From contig CAJTRG010000001.1 of the NCBI GenBank assembly GCA_910578585.1, positions 124,001 through 188,000 on the forward strand: 64,000 nucleotides of DNA, in the 5' to 3' direction. The stretch's first letter is position 1. Every line of letters starts with the position of its first letter. Made by a program: the position numbers and the translations under genes. The notes under the pieces are model-generated. The model made no database searches. It had not been told where the DNA came from and saw only the letters and a list, made by a program, of their open reading frames with translations. The stretch comes from an uncultured Mailhella sp. (GTDB lineage Bacteria; Desulfobacterota; Desulfovibrionia; Desulfovibrionales; Desulfovibrionaceae). Shown one piece after another: positions 35,327 through 45,896 of the stretch.

Positions 35327-35836
35327 ATGTTTGAAAACTTGCCGGAATTACACAGAAAAGACAGACAGTTACCACTAGAAGCCTGCAAAGAAATTTTGCA
35401 AAATGCTGAGTACATGGTCATGGCAACAGTGGATAACAATGCCATTCCCTATGCAACGCCCCTTTCTTTTGTGTTATTTGAGGATAAAATTTATTTTCAC
35501 AGCGGCATGCACAAAGGGCATAAAGCGAGTAATTTAGCAGAAAATCCGTATTGTTCCCTTGCTGTCATTGGTAAAACACAGCCTGTGTATACAAAGAATT
35601 TCACGACATATTATGAAAGTGTGGTCGTTTTTGGCAAGGTCTGCGAAGTGACCGACAGCGCAAGAAAAAAAACTGTTCTCTTTGCGCTTGCAGAAAAATA
35701 TTTGCCGGAACATATGCACAATGCAGAGAAAGATATAACAGCGTCTTTAGACCGAACGAAAGTTTATGAAATTTCTCTTGATAAAATAACAGGGAAAGCA
35801 AAAAAGGCGGCCAAAGAAGCGCCCAAGGAAACGTAA
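35327..35836 (+). CDS. Pyridoxamine 5'-phosphate oxidase-fold (split-barrel flavin-binding) protein
   Basis: A 169-residue PNPOx-like protein of the NimA/5-nitroimidazole-reductase type. It opens HRKDRQLPLEACKEILQNAE and has the flavin-site stretches MVMATVDNNAIPYATPLSF and FHSGMHKGHKASNL. Such small proteins bind FMN, F420 or heme, and the substrate cannot be told. ATG 35327 follows TTAGAGG; the longer frame from 35249 overlaps recJ. The lysine- and alanine-rich tail (AKKAAKEAPKET) is unconserved. Converges with the next gene with one base between stops. Confidence 0.78.
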   Translation: MFENLPELHRKDRQLPLEACKEILQNAEYMVMATVDNNAIPYATPLSFVLFEDKIYFHSGMHKGHKASNLAENPYCSLAVIGKTQPVYTKNFTTYYESVVVFGKVCEVTDSARKKTVLFALAEKYLPEHMHNAEKDITASLDRTKVYEISLDKITGKAKKAAKEAPKET

Positions 35837-35837
35837 A

Positions 35838-36344
35838 TTATTTGGGGTTTTGCTCCTTAATAATTTTTTCAAAAAAAGCTTGAAAATTTTTGCAGTCTTC
35901 CTGATTGGGATGTTTTTGTCCTTCCAAAAGCCGTTCTTTACGTTCTTCATCCATGGGGTGTTTGCTGCCGGGATTGGTGAATTTTCTTTGATATCGTTTT
36001 TGCTCAAGTCTGCCTAAGCATAAGAAACTGCCCAGTATGGTGTTGTCTGCCAGATACTTGTGTGCTCTTGCGATAACTTTTTGTGCGTGCTTGGAATGGG
36101 GATACGCTGAAAGTGTGCCGAAAAGCGCAATTCTTTTTCCTTTTATTTGCTGCATTAAGCGTATCATTCTTGGATCCGGCGCACCGCGGTAAACCCAAAA
36201 GCCCAGGAAAATAATATCATAGTCAAGATTTTTAGGATACGGATAGACAGGCTGGAACGTGAGGGTATGTTCGGAGCTTTTGAGGCTTTTTGCCAGAAAT
36301 TGCGTATTGCCCGTCACGCTGGAATAAAGAATAAGAATGTTCAT
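35838..36344 (-). CDS. Flavodoxin-like protein
   Basis: A 168-residue flavodoxin-fold protein. The phosphate-binding loop is ILYSSVTGNTQFLAKSL, followed by FLGFWVYRGAPDP and IALFGTLSAYPHS. It resembles the flavodoxin_4/BilS-like family that accompanies redox enzymes, but a precise role is not clear. The C-terminal 40 residues are strongly basic and acidic. A single-gene unit convergent with the PNPOx-fold gene. Confidence 0.75.
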   Translation of the reverse strand: MNILILYSSVTGNTQFLAKSLKSSEHTLTFQPVYPYPKNLDYDIIFLGFWVYRGAPDPRMIRLMQQIKGKRIALFGTLSAYPHSKHAQKVIARAHKYLADNTILGSFLCLGRLEQKRYQRKFTNPGSKHPMDEERKERLLEGQKHPNQEDCKNFQAFFEKIIKEQNPK

Positions 36345-36481
36345 GCAAATTTTTTAGCAAAATAATTATTTTTCGCAAGTTTTTTGTAATTATGGGCAAG
36401 AGCATGATTTTTATGCAACATAATGTTAATTTTTTGTGTGATTATTGGGCGTTGGCAATTTAATGTTAAAATTTTTCTTCC

Positions 36482-36510
36482 TTGACGAAAACGTAAAAAC
36501 AAGATATAAA
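36482..36510 (+). promoter_or_regulatory. Predicted sigma-70 promoter of the 63-residue membrane protein gene
   Basis: TTGACG (36482-36487) and TATAAA (36505-36510) are 17 bases apart, 30 bases before the ATG at 36540. A strong match. Confidence 0.55.
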
Positions 36511-36539
36511 GAAAAAATATCATATTATGAGGTGATAGT

Positions 36540-36731
36540 ATGAATTGGATGCAAATGGGGGAAACAATCCATAGCCCTGCTCCTTGGGATTTGCCGTTAT
36601 GGGATCCTTCTCATGTTGTCTTTTTTGGGGTGCTTTATGCTGTGCTTATTGCGCTTGGCGTTGGTTTATCCCTTGTATTTCGCGGTGCAATGAAAGATAT
36701 GAAGAAAGAAGAACAAGGCTGCAACCATTAA
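36540..36731 (+). CDS. Small single-pass membrane protein, unknown
   Basis: A 63-residue protein with one membrane segment (about residues 26-48, VVFFGVLYAVLIALGVGLSL), an N-terminal stretch rich in tryptophan and proline (APWDLPLWDPSH) and a charged C-terminus ending GCNH. AGGTGA lies 6 bases before the ATG and a good promoter lies upstream, so it is very likely expressed. I do not recognise a named family. The shape suggests a small accessory subunit of a membrane complex. It stands alone between a flavodoxin-like gene and rpsU. Confidence 0.7.
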   Translation: MNWMQMGETIHSPAPWDLPLWDPSHVVFFGVLYAVLIALGVGLSLVFRGAMKDMKKEEQGCNH

Positions 36732-36753
36732 AATTTAAAAATTTTAATTTAAC

Positions 36754-36782
36754 TTGTCTTTCTTTTAATAATTATATATACT
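36754..36782 (+). promoter_or_regulatory. Predicted sigma-70 promoter of rpsU
   Basis: TTGTCT (36754-36759) and TATACT (36777-36782) are 17 bases apart. The leader to the GTG start at 36877 is about 88 bases and includes the hairpin CACTCA/TGAGTG (36790-36806). Confidence 0.5.
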
Positions 36783-36876
36783 TTTTCTTCACTCATTTAA
36801 TGAGTGCATGTGTCATGTTAAATAAAGGGACGTTAATCCTTTTTGACACAATATACCCAAAAAGGTGGTGATTTTA

Positions 36877-37080
36877 GTGCCAGGAGTATTTTTAAACGAA
36901 GACGAATATAATTTCGATCTTGCTTTGCGTCGCTTTAAAAAACAAGTAGAAAAAGCTGGTATTCTTTCTGAAATGAAGAAACGCCAACATTTCGAAAAAC
37001 CAAGCGTTATGCGTAAAAAGAAAAAGGCTGCTGCTCGTAAGCGCCTTATGAAAAAAATGCGCAAAATCAACATGGCATAA
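36877..37080 (+). CDS. rpsU: 30S ribosomal protein S21
   Basis: A 67-residue S21 with the family sequence from [19 protein letters not shown] to the basic tail [15 protein letters not shown]. The likely start is GTG 36877, because S21 normally begins M-P-G-V and AGGTGG lies 8 bases upstream; two earlier in-frame GTG codons fall in the ribosome site. First gene of a macromolecular-synthesis cluster that continues with yqeY, mutS2, dnaG and rpoD. Confidence 0.93.
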   Translation: MPGVFLNEDEYNFDLALRRFKKQVEKAGILSEMKKRQHFEKPSVMRKKKKAAARKRLMKKMRKINMA

Positions 37081-37120
37081 TTGATTATTATACCTTTTGG
37101 TATTGATACATTAAGCTAAA

Positions 37121-37157
37121 GTAAACCGGAAGTCTGTACCATTGATTTCCGGTTTAC
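37121..37157. other. Hairpin between rpsU and yqeY
   Basis: GTAAACCGGAA (37121-37131) pairs perfectly with TTCCGGTTTAC (37147-37157) around a 15-base loop. No T-run follows, so it is more likely an RNA-processing or stability element than a terminator. Confidence 0.45.
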
Positions 37158-37201
37158 TCACATTATATTCTATACGTATTTTGTAAGAAAGGGAAAATAC
37201 T

Positions 37202-37660
37202 ATGAGTATTGCTGATAAAGTCGAAAAAGATTATGTGGAAGCATATAAAAACAAAGAAAAAGTTCGTTTGGAAACCTTGCGTCTTTTGAAAACAGCTGCA
37301 AAAAACAGACAAGTTGAATTAAAGCAATCTCTTGTGTCTCTTTCTGATGATGAATATATGACTGTTTTGCTCCGTCAGGTAAAACAGCGCCAGGAATCTA
37401 TTGAAATATTCAGAAGTGCAAATAGAAATGAACTCGCTGATAAAGAACAGGCTGAATTAGAAATTTTACAAGAATATTTGCCTAAGCAATTAACAAATGA
37501 TGAAATTAATGCTATCATTGAAAAAGCATGTGAGCCTTTCCTGGCTGAAGGCATGAAAGCTATGGGCAAAGTGATTAAATCCATTATGGATCAATATAAG
37601 GGGCAAGTTGACGGTAAATTTGTCAGTGAAGCTGTCAAAGCTCGCCTGCAAAAAGGATAA
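37202..37660 (+). CDS. GatB/YqeY domain protein
   Basis: A 152-residue YqeY-family protein with the pattern ETLRLLKTAAKNRQVE, LRQVKQRQESIE and EQAELEILQEYLPKQL, then AMGKVIKSIMDQYKGQVDGK. The domain also occurs at the C-terminus of the amidotransferase subunit GatB, but free YqeY has no settled function. It often lies between rpsU and dnaG, as here. AAAGGG precedes the ATG. Confidence 0.9.
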   Translation: MSIADKVEKDYVEAYKNKEKVRLETLRLLKTAAKNRQVELKQSLVSLSDDEYMTVLLRQVKQRQESIEIFRSANRNELADKEQAELEILQEYLPKQLTNDEINAIIEKACEPFLAEGMKAMGKVIKSIMDQYKGQVDGKFVSEAVKARLQKG

Positions 37661-37681
37661 TCTTGTAAGATTTTTATTTCC

Positions 37682-40015
37682 ATGGATGATTTTAGTTTAC
37701 AGGCTTTAGAATTTTCTAAAATTTTACAGTATCTTGCTTCATTCTGTCGTTCAGAAGCGGGCAAAAATGCTGTTCTATCTTTGTGTCCTTTTTCTTCTTT
37801 GGAAGAAGTTGAACATTTTCAACAGGTTTTTGATGAATATCAATTATGGAAAACAAAGGGTGAATTTTCTCTTCATGATTTTCCAGATGTCAGCCCTTTT
37901 TTAGAAAAAATTACCGAACAGCGTTTAAATCCTGATAATGAAGATTTTTGGGCAATGCGGGAAGTCTTGAAACTCGCAAAGTCCGCCTATGCTTCTGTGC
38001 ATAATTTTGAAAATGAACTTCCTCTCCTTGCTCTTGAATATGATTTTTCTTTTCCGGAAAAGTCTTATTCTGCTCTCATGCGCTGTATTGCCGATGATGC
38101 CTCTTTTAAAGATGAAAGCAGTCCTGCACTTTTGCTGGTGCGCAATGAACTTCGCTCCCTGCATCAAAGCTGTCTTCGCAAGGTAAAAGAATTTTGCGAG
38201 CAATATAATATTGGCCATTATTTGCAGGACGATTATATGACCATTGTGGGCGATCGTTATGTTTTGCCTTTGAAAGCCAATTTCAAGGGGCGTTTGCAGG
38301 GGATTATCCATGATTATTCCCGCACAGGCGAAACCCTCTATTTTGAGCCCATGTTTTTGGTGGAACTCAACAACCGCCTGCAGGAACTCAAGCAGGAAGA
38401 ACGCGAAGAAATCAATAAAATTATTCTTTTGCTCGTAGATTTATTTTTGCAGGAAGAAGAGGCTTTAAAAGATGCCTGGAAATTCCTTATCCTGCTTGAC
38501 GTGAACGAAGCAAAATGCGGGCTTGCTTCTGCCTATATTGCCAAACATAAAAATAATCAAGGACTTGAAGGCTATTGCGTTTCTTTTGGGCATACGCTTT
38601 CGCTCATGCATGCCTATCATCCTTTGCTGCTTTTGGAAAATAACAAGCAAAAATCTGCGACATTTGTGCAGGCTATTGATTTGGTGTTCCGTCAGCAGGA
38701 CAAAGTGCTTGTGATCAGCGGGGGCAACTCAGGCGGGAAAACGGTTGCCTTGAAAACCCTCGGGCTTATTGGGCTTATGAGTTTGACGGCTTTGCCTGTG
38801 CCTGTGGCAAAAGGTTCCAGTATTTTATTTTGGAAGCGTATTCATGCCTTTATCGGCGATGAACAAAGTCTTGATGATCATGTTTCCACCTTTACAGGGC
38901 AGATTCGCCACTTAGCAGGTATTTGGGACGATCTCGACAGCACGCATTTACTTTTGCTGGATGAATTTGGTGCTGGCACTGACCCCTCCCAGGGGGCTGC
39001 ATTAGCTCAGGCTGTGCTTGACGGTATTTTGGAAAAACGCTGCTATGCTGTGAGTGCGACGCACTTTCCGGCCCTGAAAACTTATGCTCTTACCAATACG
39101 GGTGTTCGGGCTGCTTCTGTTTTATTTGATGAAAATAATAAAAAGCCTTTGTATAGGCTTGCCTATGATCAGGTTGGCGCAAGTAAAGCTCTTGATGTTG
39201 CGCGCGAACATGGGCTTTCTGAAGATATTTTAGCCAAAGCTTCTCATTATTTGCTTGTGGATACCAAAGAGCAGGACATGGTGATTGCAAAGCTCAATGC
39301 TGTTGCTGTGGAACGTGAAAAAGAGCTTGAACATTTACGTAAAGAACTGCAAAAAACCAAGCAAAAGCGTGAACAATTGCAGGAACGATACGAAAAAGAA
39401 GTAGAGGCTTTACAAAAAGAATTTAGAGAAAAATCCCAAGAACTGATGCGGGCATGGAAAGCAGAAAAAATTTCTGCCAAGGAAGCTATGAAAAAGCTTG
39501 GACAAATCCGCACTGAACTTGGCAAAAATGAAGCAGAAAAAGAAGAAGTTGCTCCAGTTGAAGAAAATGCTTTGAAAATTGGCATTGAAGTTTTGCACAG
39601 ACCTTGGAACAAAAAAGCCATGGTGCAGGAAATTGACAGCAAAGCCAAAAAAGTAAAAATTAATTTGGGTGGTGTCACCATGTGGGCATCATTCAATGAT
39701 ATTGAAATAACTGGAAATTCTGCAAAGCAAACCAGCAAGGCAAGCATTACTCAAAATATTTCTCAAAATAAATCCAGTTTTACCCTTGACTTGAGGGGAA
39801 AACGTGCTGATTTAGCTATTGCAGAGCTGCACCAATTTTTAGACAATGCCCTTTTGGCTAATTATGATACTGTGGAAATTATCCACGGCCGTGGCACTGG
39901 GGCATTGCGAAAGGCTGTTCATGAGGTTTTGAGAGGCTACAGCGTTATTGAAAGTTTTTCTTTGGCAACAGAGGAAAACGGCGGTGACGGTATGACAGTG
40001 GTAACATTTCGCTAA
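37682..40015 (+). CDS. mutS2: MutS2 family protein with C-terminal Smr domain
   Basis: A 777-residue MutS2. Order: N-terminal core and clamp (about residues 1-300), ATPase with Walker A ISGGNSGGKTVALKTLG and DEFGAGTDPSQGAALAQ, a long coiled coil (about residues 520-640), a KOW-like segment, and the C-terminal Smr nuclease domain with LDLRGKRAD and IIHGRGTGALR. In several bacteria it acts on recombination intermediates and on collided ribosomes. No mutL neighbour. It sits 21 bases after yqeY in the rpsU-dnaG-rpoD cluster. Confidence 0.92.
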   Translation: MDDFSLQALEFSKILQYLASFCRSEAGKNAVLSLCPFSSLEEVEHFQQVFDEYQLWKTKGEFSLHDFPDVSPFLEKITEQRLNPDNEDFWAMREVLKLAKSAYASVHNFENELPLLALEYDFSFPEKSYSALMRCIADDASFKDESSPALLLVRNELRSLHQSCLRKVKEFCEQYNIGHYLQDDYMTIVGDRYVLPLKANFKGRLQGIIHDYSRTGETLYFEPMFLVELNNRLQELKQEEREEINKIILLLVDLFLQEEEALKDAWKFLILLDVNEAKCGLASAYIAKHKNNQGLEGYCVSFGHTLSLMHAYHPLLLLENNKQKSATFVQAIDLVFRQQDKVLVISGGNSGGKTVALKTLGLIGLMSLTALPVPVAKGSSILFWKRIHAFIGDEQSLDDHVSTFTGQIRHLAGIWDDLDSTHLLLLDEFGAGTDPSQGAALAQAVLDGILEKRCYAVSATHFPALKTYALTNTGVRAASVLFDENNKKPLYRLAYDQVGASKALDVAREHGLSEDILAKASHYLLVDTKEQDMVIAKLNAVAVEREKELEHLRKELQKTKQKREQLQERYEKEVEALQKEFREKSQELMRAWKAEKISAKEAMKKLGQIRTELGKNEAEKEEVAPVEENALKIGIEVLHRPWNKKAMVQEIDSKAKKVKINLGGVTMWASFNDIEITGNSAKQTSKASITQNISQNKSSFTLDLRGKRADLAIAELHQFLDNALLANYDTVEIIHGRGTGALRKAVHEVLRGYSVIESFSLATEENGGDGMTVVTFR

Positions 40016-40026
40016 AAGGAATAGAA

Positions 40027-41750
40027 ATGGCAAGAACTTCCCGTGATGCTATTGCTGAAATTAAAGCGAAATTGAGTATGGTGGATTTGGCTCGCCGCTA
40101 TGTGGAGCTTAGGCCAATGGGCAACAGGCTTGTGGCGCCTTGTCCATTTCACCAGGAAACAAAGCCCTCATTTTCCATAAATGCGGATGAGGGAACGTAT
40201 TATTGTTTTGGCTGTCAGGCTGCCGGCGATATTTTCGATTTTTACGGTCGCATGAACGGTATGGATTTTCGGGAAAGTTTGGAAGCTCTTGCTGAAGAAA
40301 CCGGTGTTGAGCTGCCAAAATTTCAAAAAGGAGATGCTTTTGCCCCCAGGCAGGTGTCTCATAAGCAGGAAATGATGAAAATGCATGAAATTGCAGCCCA
40401 TCATTTCAAGCAAAATTTACAAAAGAGTGAGATTGTCAGGAAATATATAGAGGAACGGCAAATAGCTCCTGAAATTGTGGAGCGTTTTGGGCTTGGCTTT
40501 AGTTCTGATGCCTGGCAGGCACTTGCAGATATATTTAAACGTTCTGGCTTCAATCTCGATATTGGAGTGGAATGTGGTTTACTTATGAAAAGTAAAAATG
40601 GTCGCTATTACGACAGGTTTCGCAATAGGCTGATGTTTCCTATTCGCGATGTGAACGGGCGTACCATTGCATTTGGCGGGCGCGTTATTCCCGCACTTGA
40701 TGATGGCGAGAGTGCAAAGTATTTGAATACAAACGGCACTCCCATTTATAAGAAGAGCCAACAGCTTTTTGGGCTGGATGTGGCGCGGCGCAGTGTGACT
40801 GCCCAAAAAAGTATTATGATAACTGAAGGATACATGGATATTTTGACTCTGTATCAATTCGGTTATACCAATGCTGTGGCTTGCCTTGGCACAAGCTTTC
40901 CTGAGGAGCAGGTAAAGCGCATCACCGAGCTTTCCAAAAATGTGGAATTGCTTTTTGACGGTGATAATCCTGGGCGTGAAGCAGCATTTAAAGCCTGCGG
41001 CAAATTGCTGGTCAAAGGCATTAGCTGCAAGGTAGTTCTTTTTCCGCCGGAAGATGATATCGACAGTCTTCTCAAAGAAAAAGGCAAAGAGGTCTTTGAA
41101 AATTTACGAGAAAAGAGTACGGAAGGCTTGAACTTTTGTATCCAAACCTTGAAAAAGCGATCCCCCAAAGATGCGGTTGAATGGTCAAGGGAGTTCCTGG
41201 GACAGATTGAAATGCCGGAACTTTTTCAGCCTATGGCAACAAAACTGGCATTGGGATTAGGAATTGATGAAGCAGAGCTTCGCTTGGGTGTTGTTGAACA
41301 GAAAAAAGCTCAAAATACACGTACTTTAAATTCTCAGCCAAACGAGACAGGCAAGGCAGCTGCGCCGAAAAAGAAGACAATGGACGCGGATATTTTGGCT
41401 GTTGCCACTCGTTATCCTCATTGCTTGCAGGCACTGCAGGAAATGGGGGCTGATCTTGCTCTGGAATTGCCCAAAGCAAAGGCATACTGGGATAAGCTCT
41501 TGCAATATTCAGAAGATGAAATTTTAGCTTTTCTGGATAATTCGGAAAAATCCTTTTGGGTTAAATGTCGAAGCGCTGATGCTCCGCCCCGCAATAATGA
41601 AGAGGGAGAACTTGAAGCAATCCGCTATTTAATCCAGGCAAAACAAAAGAAATCCTATGTGCAGTCTGTGGTCACTGCTGTGCGTGAAAGTGGTGAAGAT
41701 TCACAAAAAGCATATCTTCGTGCGTTGTATAATAACGCAAGGGAGGAATA

Positions 41751-41751
<1 letters not shown>
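40027..41751 (+). CDS. dnaG: DNA primase DnaG
   Basis: A 574-residue primase. The CHC2 zinc finger has C39, H42, C60 and C63. The TOPRIM core has [11 protein letters not shown] and [13 protein letters not shown]. The C-terminal helicase-binding region (about residues 440-574) is variable, as usual. It makes RNA primers at the fork. Its stop overlaps the rpoD start by one base, as in a coupled dnaG-rpoD pair. Confidence 0.94.
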
Positions 41752-43577
<1,826 letters not shown>

Positions 43578-43602
43578 TAGATAATCATACCAATTAAAAA
43601 AC

Positions 43603-43629
43603 AAAAGGGAGCTTTTTGCTCCCTTTTTT
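43603..43629 (+). terminator. Terminator after rpoD
   Basis: AAAAGGGAGC (43603-43612) pairs perfectly with GCTCCCTTTT (43618-43627) around a 5-base loop, followed by T. It ends the macromolecular-synthesis run. Confidence 0.85.
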
Positions 43630-43649
43630 ATGTTTATGAAAAATCTATG

Positions 43650-44648
43650 CTATTCCTCAATTGGCGGAATACCAATAAGTGTAGTTTCAAGATTTGAAGT
43701 CGTGGGGTTAAGATTGCGTATCATAAATGTATAGCCTAAGTTAAGGGCTTCAAGAAGGGGCTTTATGGCAAAAAATTCTTTTGGTGTATGATAAATAGCT
43801 AAGGTGAGCAGCGGTTTGTCTTTTTTTATAATATCAAGAGCTCCTTCAATGGCTTCATAGGCGGCTCCTTCAATATCCATTTTTATCCAGCCAATTTTTT
43901 CTTTTCTGTCTTTAAATAAAGTATCAAGTTTTTTTACAGGAACAGAAATTCCATTGCAATTATGCGTCTTGGCAATGGTACCCATGTGTTTTGTATCTTT
44001 AATTGTTATTTTTGATTCTGTATTTGAGACACCGCAGTTAATAAAGGAAATGTTATCAGGATTTATATTGTTTTTTGTCAGGTTTTTGTAAAGAATTTCT
44101 TGTGCAGAAGGGAGTAGTTCAAGGGCAAAAATATGGGCAGGGGAATATTCATTCATGATAATACATGAATCGCCGTGAAATGCTCCGCAGTCAACAAAAC
44201 TTTTATTTTTAATATAGGATAATACGGAAGAAGATAAAAATTTTAATCCATGATGATAGAAAAAAACTTCTGGATTATATCGTCCTGAGAAAAAATATTT
44301 TTTCTTTATTTCAGGAAGTGTATCAAGCCATTTTTGTTTTTCAGCTTGTTCTTTTTCTGTTAAAAAATAGCTGTATCTGTCTGATCCCATGTAGAAATTT
44401 TTTAAAGGAAGAAAAACAAAGTGCCTATGTTTGTTATCTATGAGCTGTTTATCTTCGTCTGAAAGTCCTTGCTTAAGGTTTTCAACAGCTTCGAGCATAT
44501 TAGTATGGAGTTGATATTCTTTAAAATTATCTCCAAAACCGGCAATATTAATAACACCGTAGCGAGTTGTTTGGTATTCCTGTGGAAATGCTTTTTTATA
44601 TAAATGACGAATCAGATTTTTGTATAAACGTGTTATTGGAGAACTCAT
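43650..44648 (-). CDS. FkbM family methyltransferase
   Basis: A 332-residue SAM-dependent methyltransferase. Motif I is SFVDCGAFHGDSCIIM, followed by IFALELLPSAQEILYKNL. The FkbM end has VKKLDTLFKDRKEKIGWIKMDIEGAAYEAIEG, where the DIEG motif is conserved. Such enzymes commonly methylate sugars of surface glycans. An N-terminal region of about 130 residues has no recognised domain. The gene stands alone after rpoD on the opposite strand, and its promoter contains an (AT)9 tract, which suggests phase-variable expression. Composition is more AT-rich than the flanking genes. Confidence 0.78.
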   Translation of the reverse strand: MSSPITRLYKNLIRHLYKKAFPQEYQTTRYGVINIAGFGDNFKEYQLHTNMLEAVENLKQGLSDEDKQLIDNKHRHFVFLPLKNFYMGSDRYSYFLTEKEQAEKQKWLDTLPEIKKKYFFSGRYNPEVFFYHHGLKFLSSSVLSYIKNKSFVDCGAFHGDSCIIMNEYSPAHIFALELLPSAQEILYKNLTKNNINPDNISFINCGVSNTESKITIKDTKHMGTIAKTHNCNGISVPVKKLDTLFKDRKEKIGWIKMDIEGAAYEAIEGALDIIKKDKPLLTLAIYHTPKEFFAIKPLLEALNLGYTFMIRNLNPTTSNLETTLIGIPPIEE

Positions 44649-44684
44649 AGTTTTTGTTTTTCCTGCTATGAAGTAATAGTCTCC

Positions 44685-44712
44685 AATATATATATATATA
44701 TATGATTGTCAA
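44685..44712 (-). promoter_or_regulatory. Promoter of the FkbM gene with (AT)9 dinucleotide spacer
   Basis: On the minus strand TTGACA (44712-44707) is a perfect -35 box, and TATATT (44690-44685) lies 16 bases downstream. An (AT)9 tract at 44686-44703 fills most of the spacer and runs into the -10 box. Gain or loss of repeat units would change the spacing. The layout matches known phase-variable promoters with dinucleotide repeats between the -35 and -10 boxes. Confidence 0.6.
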
Positions 44713-44740
44713 TACGGGCGTGTTCGTTTTTTACTATTTT

Positions 44741-45883
44741 TTATATGGCTGCATGCAAAAGAAGGTTGTCGCGGTGTATGACTTCGGGATAATGGGCATT
44801 GCCAAGAGCAGCGGCAACTTCCAGTCTGCTGAGCCCCTTTATTTTTCGAAGTTCTGAAGCGGAATAATTGGAAAGACCTACGGCAATTTTTTGATTTTGA
44901 TAGACAACAGCAACAATGCTTCCGGCGCCGAAATTGCCTTCAACATGGGTAATGCCCGCGGGAAGCAGGCTTTTTCCTTTTTCAGAAAGAGCAAGATAGG
45001 CGCCTTCATCAATGGTGAGAATGCCCTGAGCGTCTGATTGATAGGCAAGCCAGTATTTACGGCGTGAAACAGGATCATCGGTTGGGCAAATCCAGGTGCC
45101 GATTTTCTCGCCCTGTAAAGCCCGTAAAATAATATTGGGTTCTTTGCCGGGAATAATAAAAGTTGCCACGCCAAGCTGAGCAGAACGTCTTGCTGAAAGC
45201 AGCTTAGAATACATGCCGCCCGTACCCACGCTTGTTTTTCCTCCGCAAAGTTCGTCTAAATTGAGATCCTGAATATTTTCAATTTGTTCCATGATTTCAA
45301 TTTGTTCATTGGGATATTTAAGTGGATTTTTAGCTAAAACACCCTTGGTGGAGGTAAGATTGACGGAAAGGTCAGCTTCCACAATATTGCACAAAAGGCT
45401 TGCCAGAGCATCGTTGTCGCCAAATTTCAATTCATGAATCACAACAGTGTCATTTTCATTGACAATGGGTACAACATTCCACTGCAAGAGCTGCTGAAAG
45501 GTGTTTTTGGCATTGAGGAAACGTTCACGGCTGCGCAAATCATCACGGGTGAGCAAAATTTGAGCACAGAGTATGCCGTGCTTTTGGAAAAGCACTTCAT
45601 ATTCATGCATGAGCTTGCCTTGCCCAATGGCGGCAGCTCCTTGTTTACCTGCAAGTCCCTCAATTTTATAGCTCGTGCCCAATGTCTTTTTGCCAGCTGC
45701 AACAGCTCCGGAGCTGACCAAACAAACTTTTTTGCCCATTTTGTGCAAGTGGGCAATTTGCTCCACAAGACTTTCCAAAACAGGGAAAGAAAGACCGTTT
45801 TCATCGGTGAGAACAGCAGAGCCTACTTTGATAATAATGCATTTTGCGTTTTCAAGAGCTGTTTGCTTGGTAATGGCAGCCAT
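44741..45883 (-). CDS. proB: Glutamate 5-kinase
   Basis: A 380-residue ProB with an amino-acid kinase domain (CIIIKVGSAVLT, LVSSGAVAAGKK, ENDTVV and FGDNDALASLL) and a C-terminal PUA domain (about residues 280-370, SLLPAGITHVEG). It performs the first step of proline synthesis. ProC lies elsewhere in the window (60942-61736), and proA is absent. It follows obg by 13 bases; the rplU-rpmA-obg-proB order is common. Confidence 0.93.
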   Translation of the reverse strand: MAAITKQTALENAKCIIIKVGSAVLTDENGLSFPVLESLVEQIAHLHKMGKKVCLVSSGAVAAGKKTLGTSYKIEGLAGKQGAAAIGQGKLMHEYEVLFQKHGILCAQILLTRDDLRSRERFLNAKNTFQQLLQWNVVPIVNENDTVVIHELKFGDNDALASLLCNIVEADLSVNLTSTKGVLAKNPLKYPNEQIEIMEQIENIQDLNLDELCGGKTSVGTGGMYSKLLSARRSAQLGVATFIIPGKEPNIILRALQGEKIGTWICPTDDPVSRRKYWLAYQSDAQGILTIDEGAYLALSEKGKSLLPAGITHVEGNFGAGSIVAVVYQNQKIAVGLSNYSASELRKIKGLSRLEVAAALGNAHYPEVIHRDNLLLHAAI

Positions 45884-45896
45884 ATATTAATCCTTA

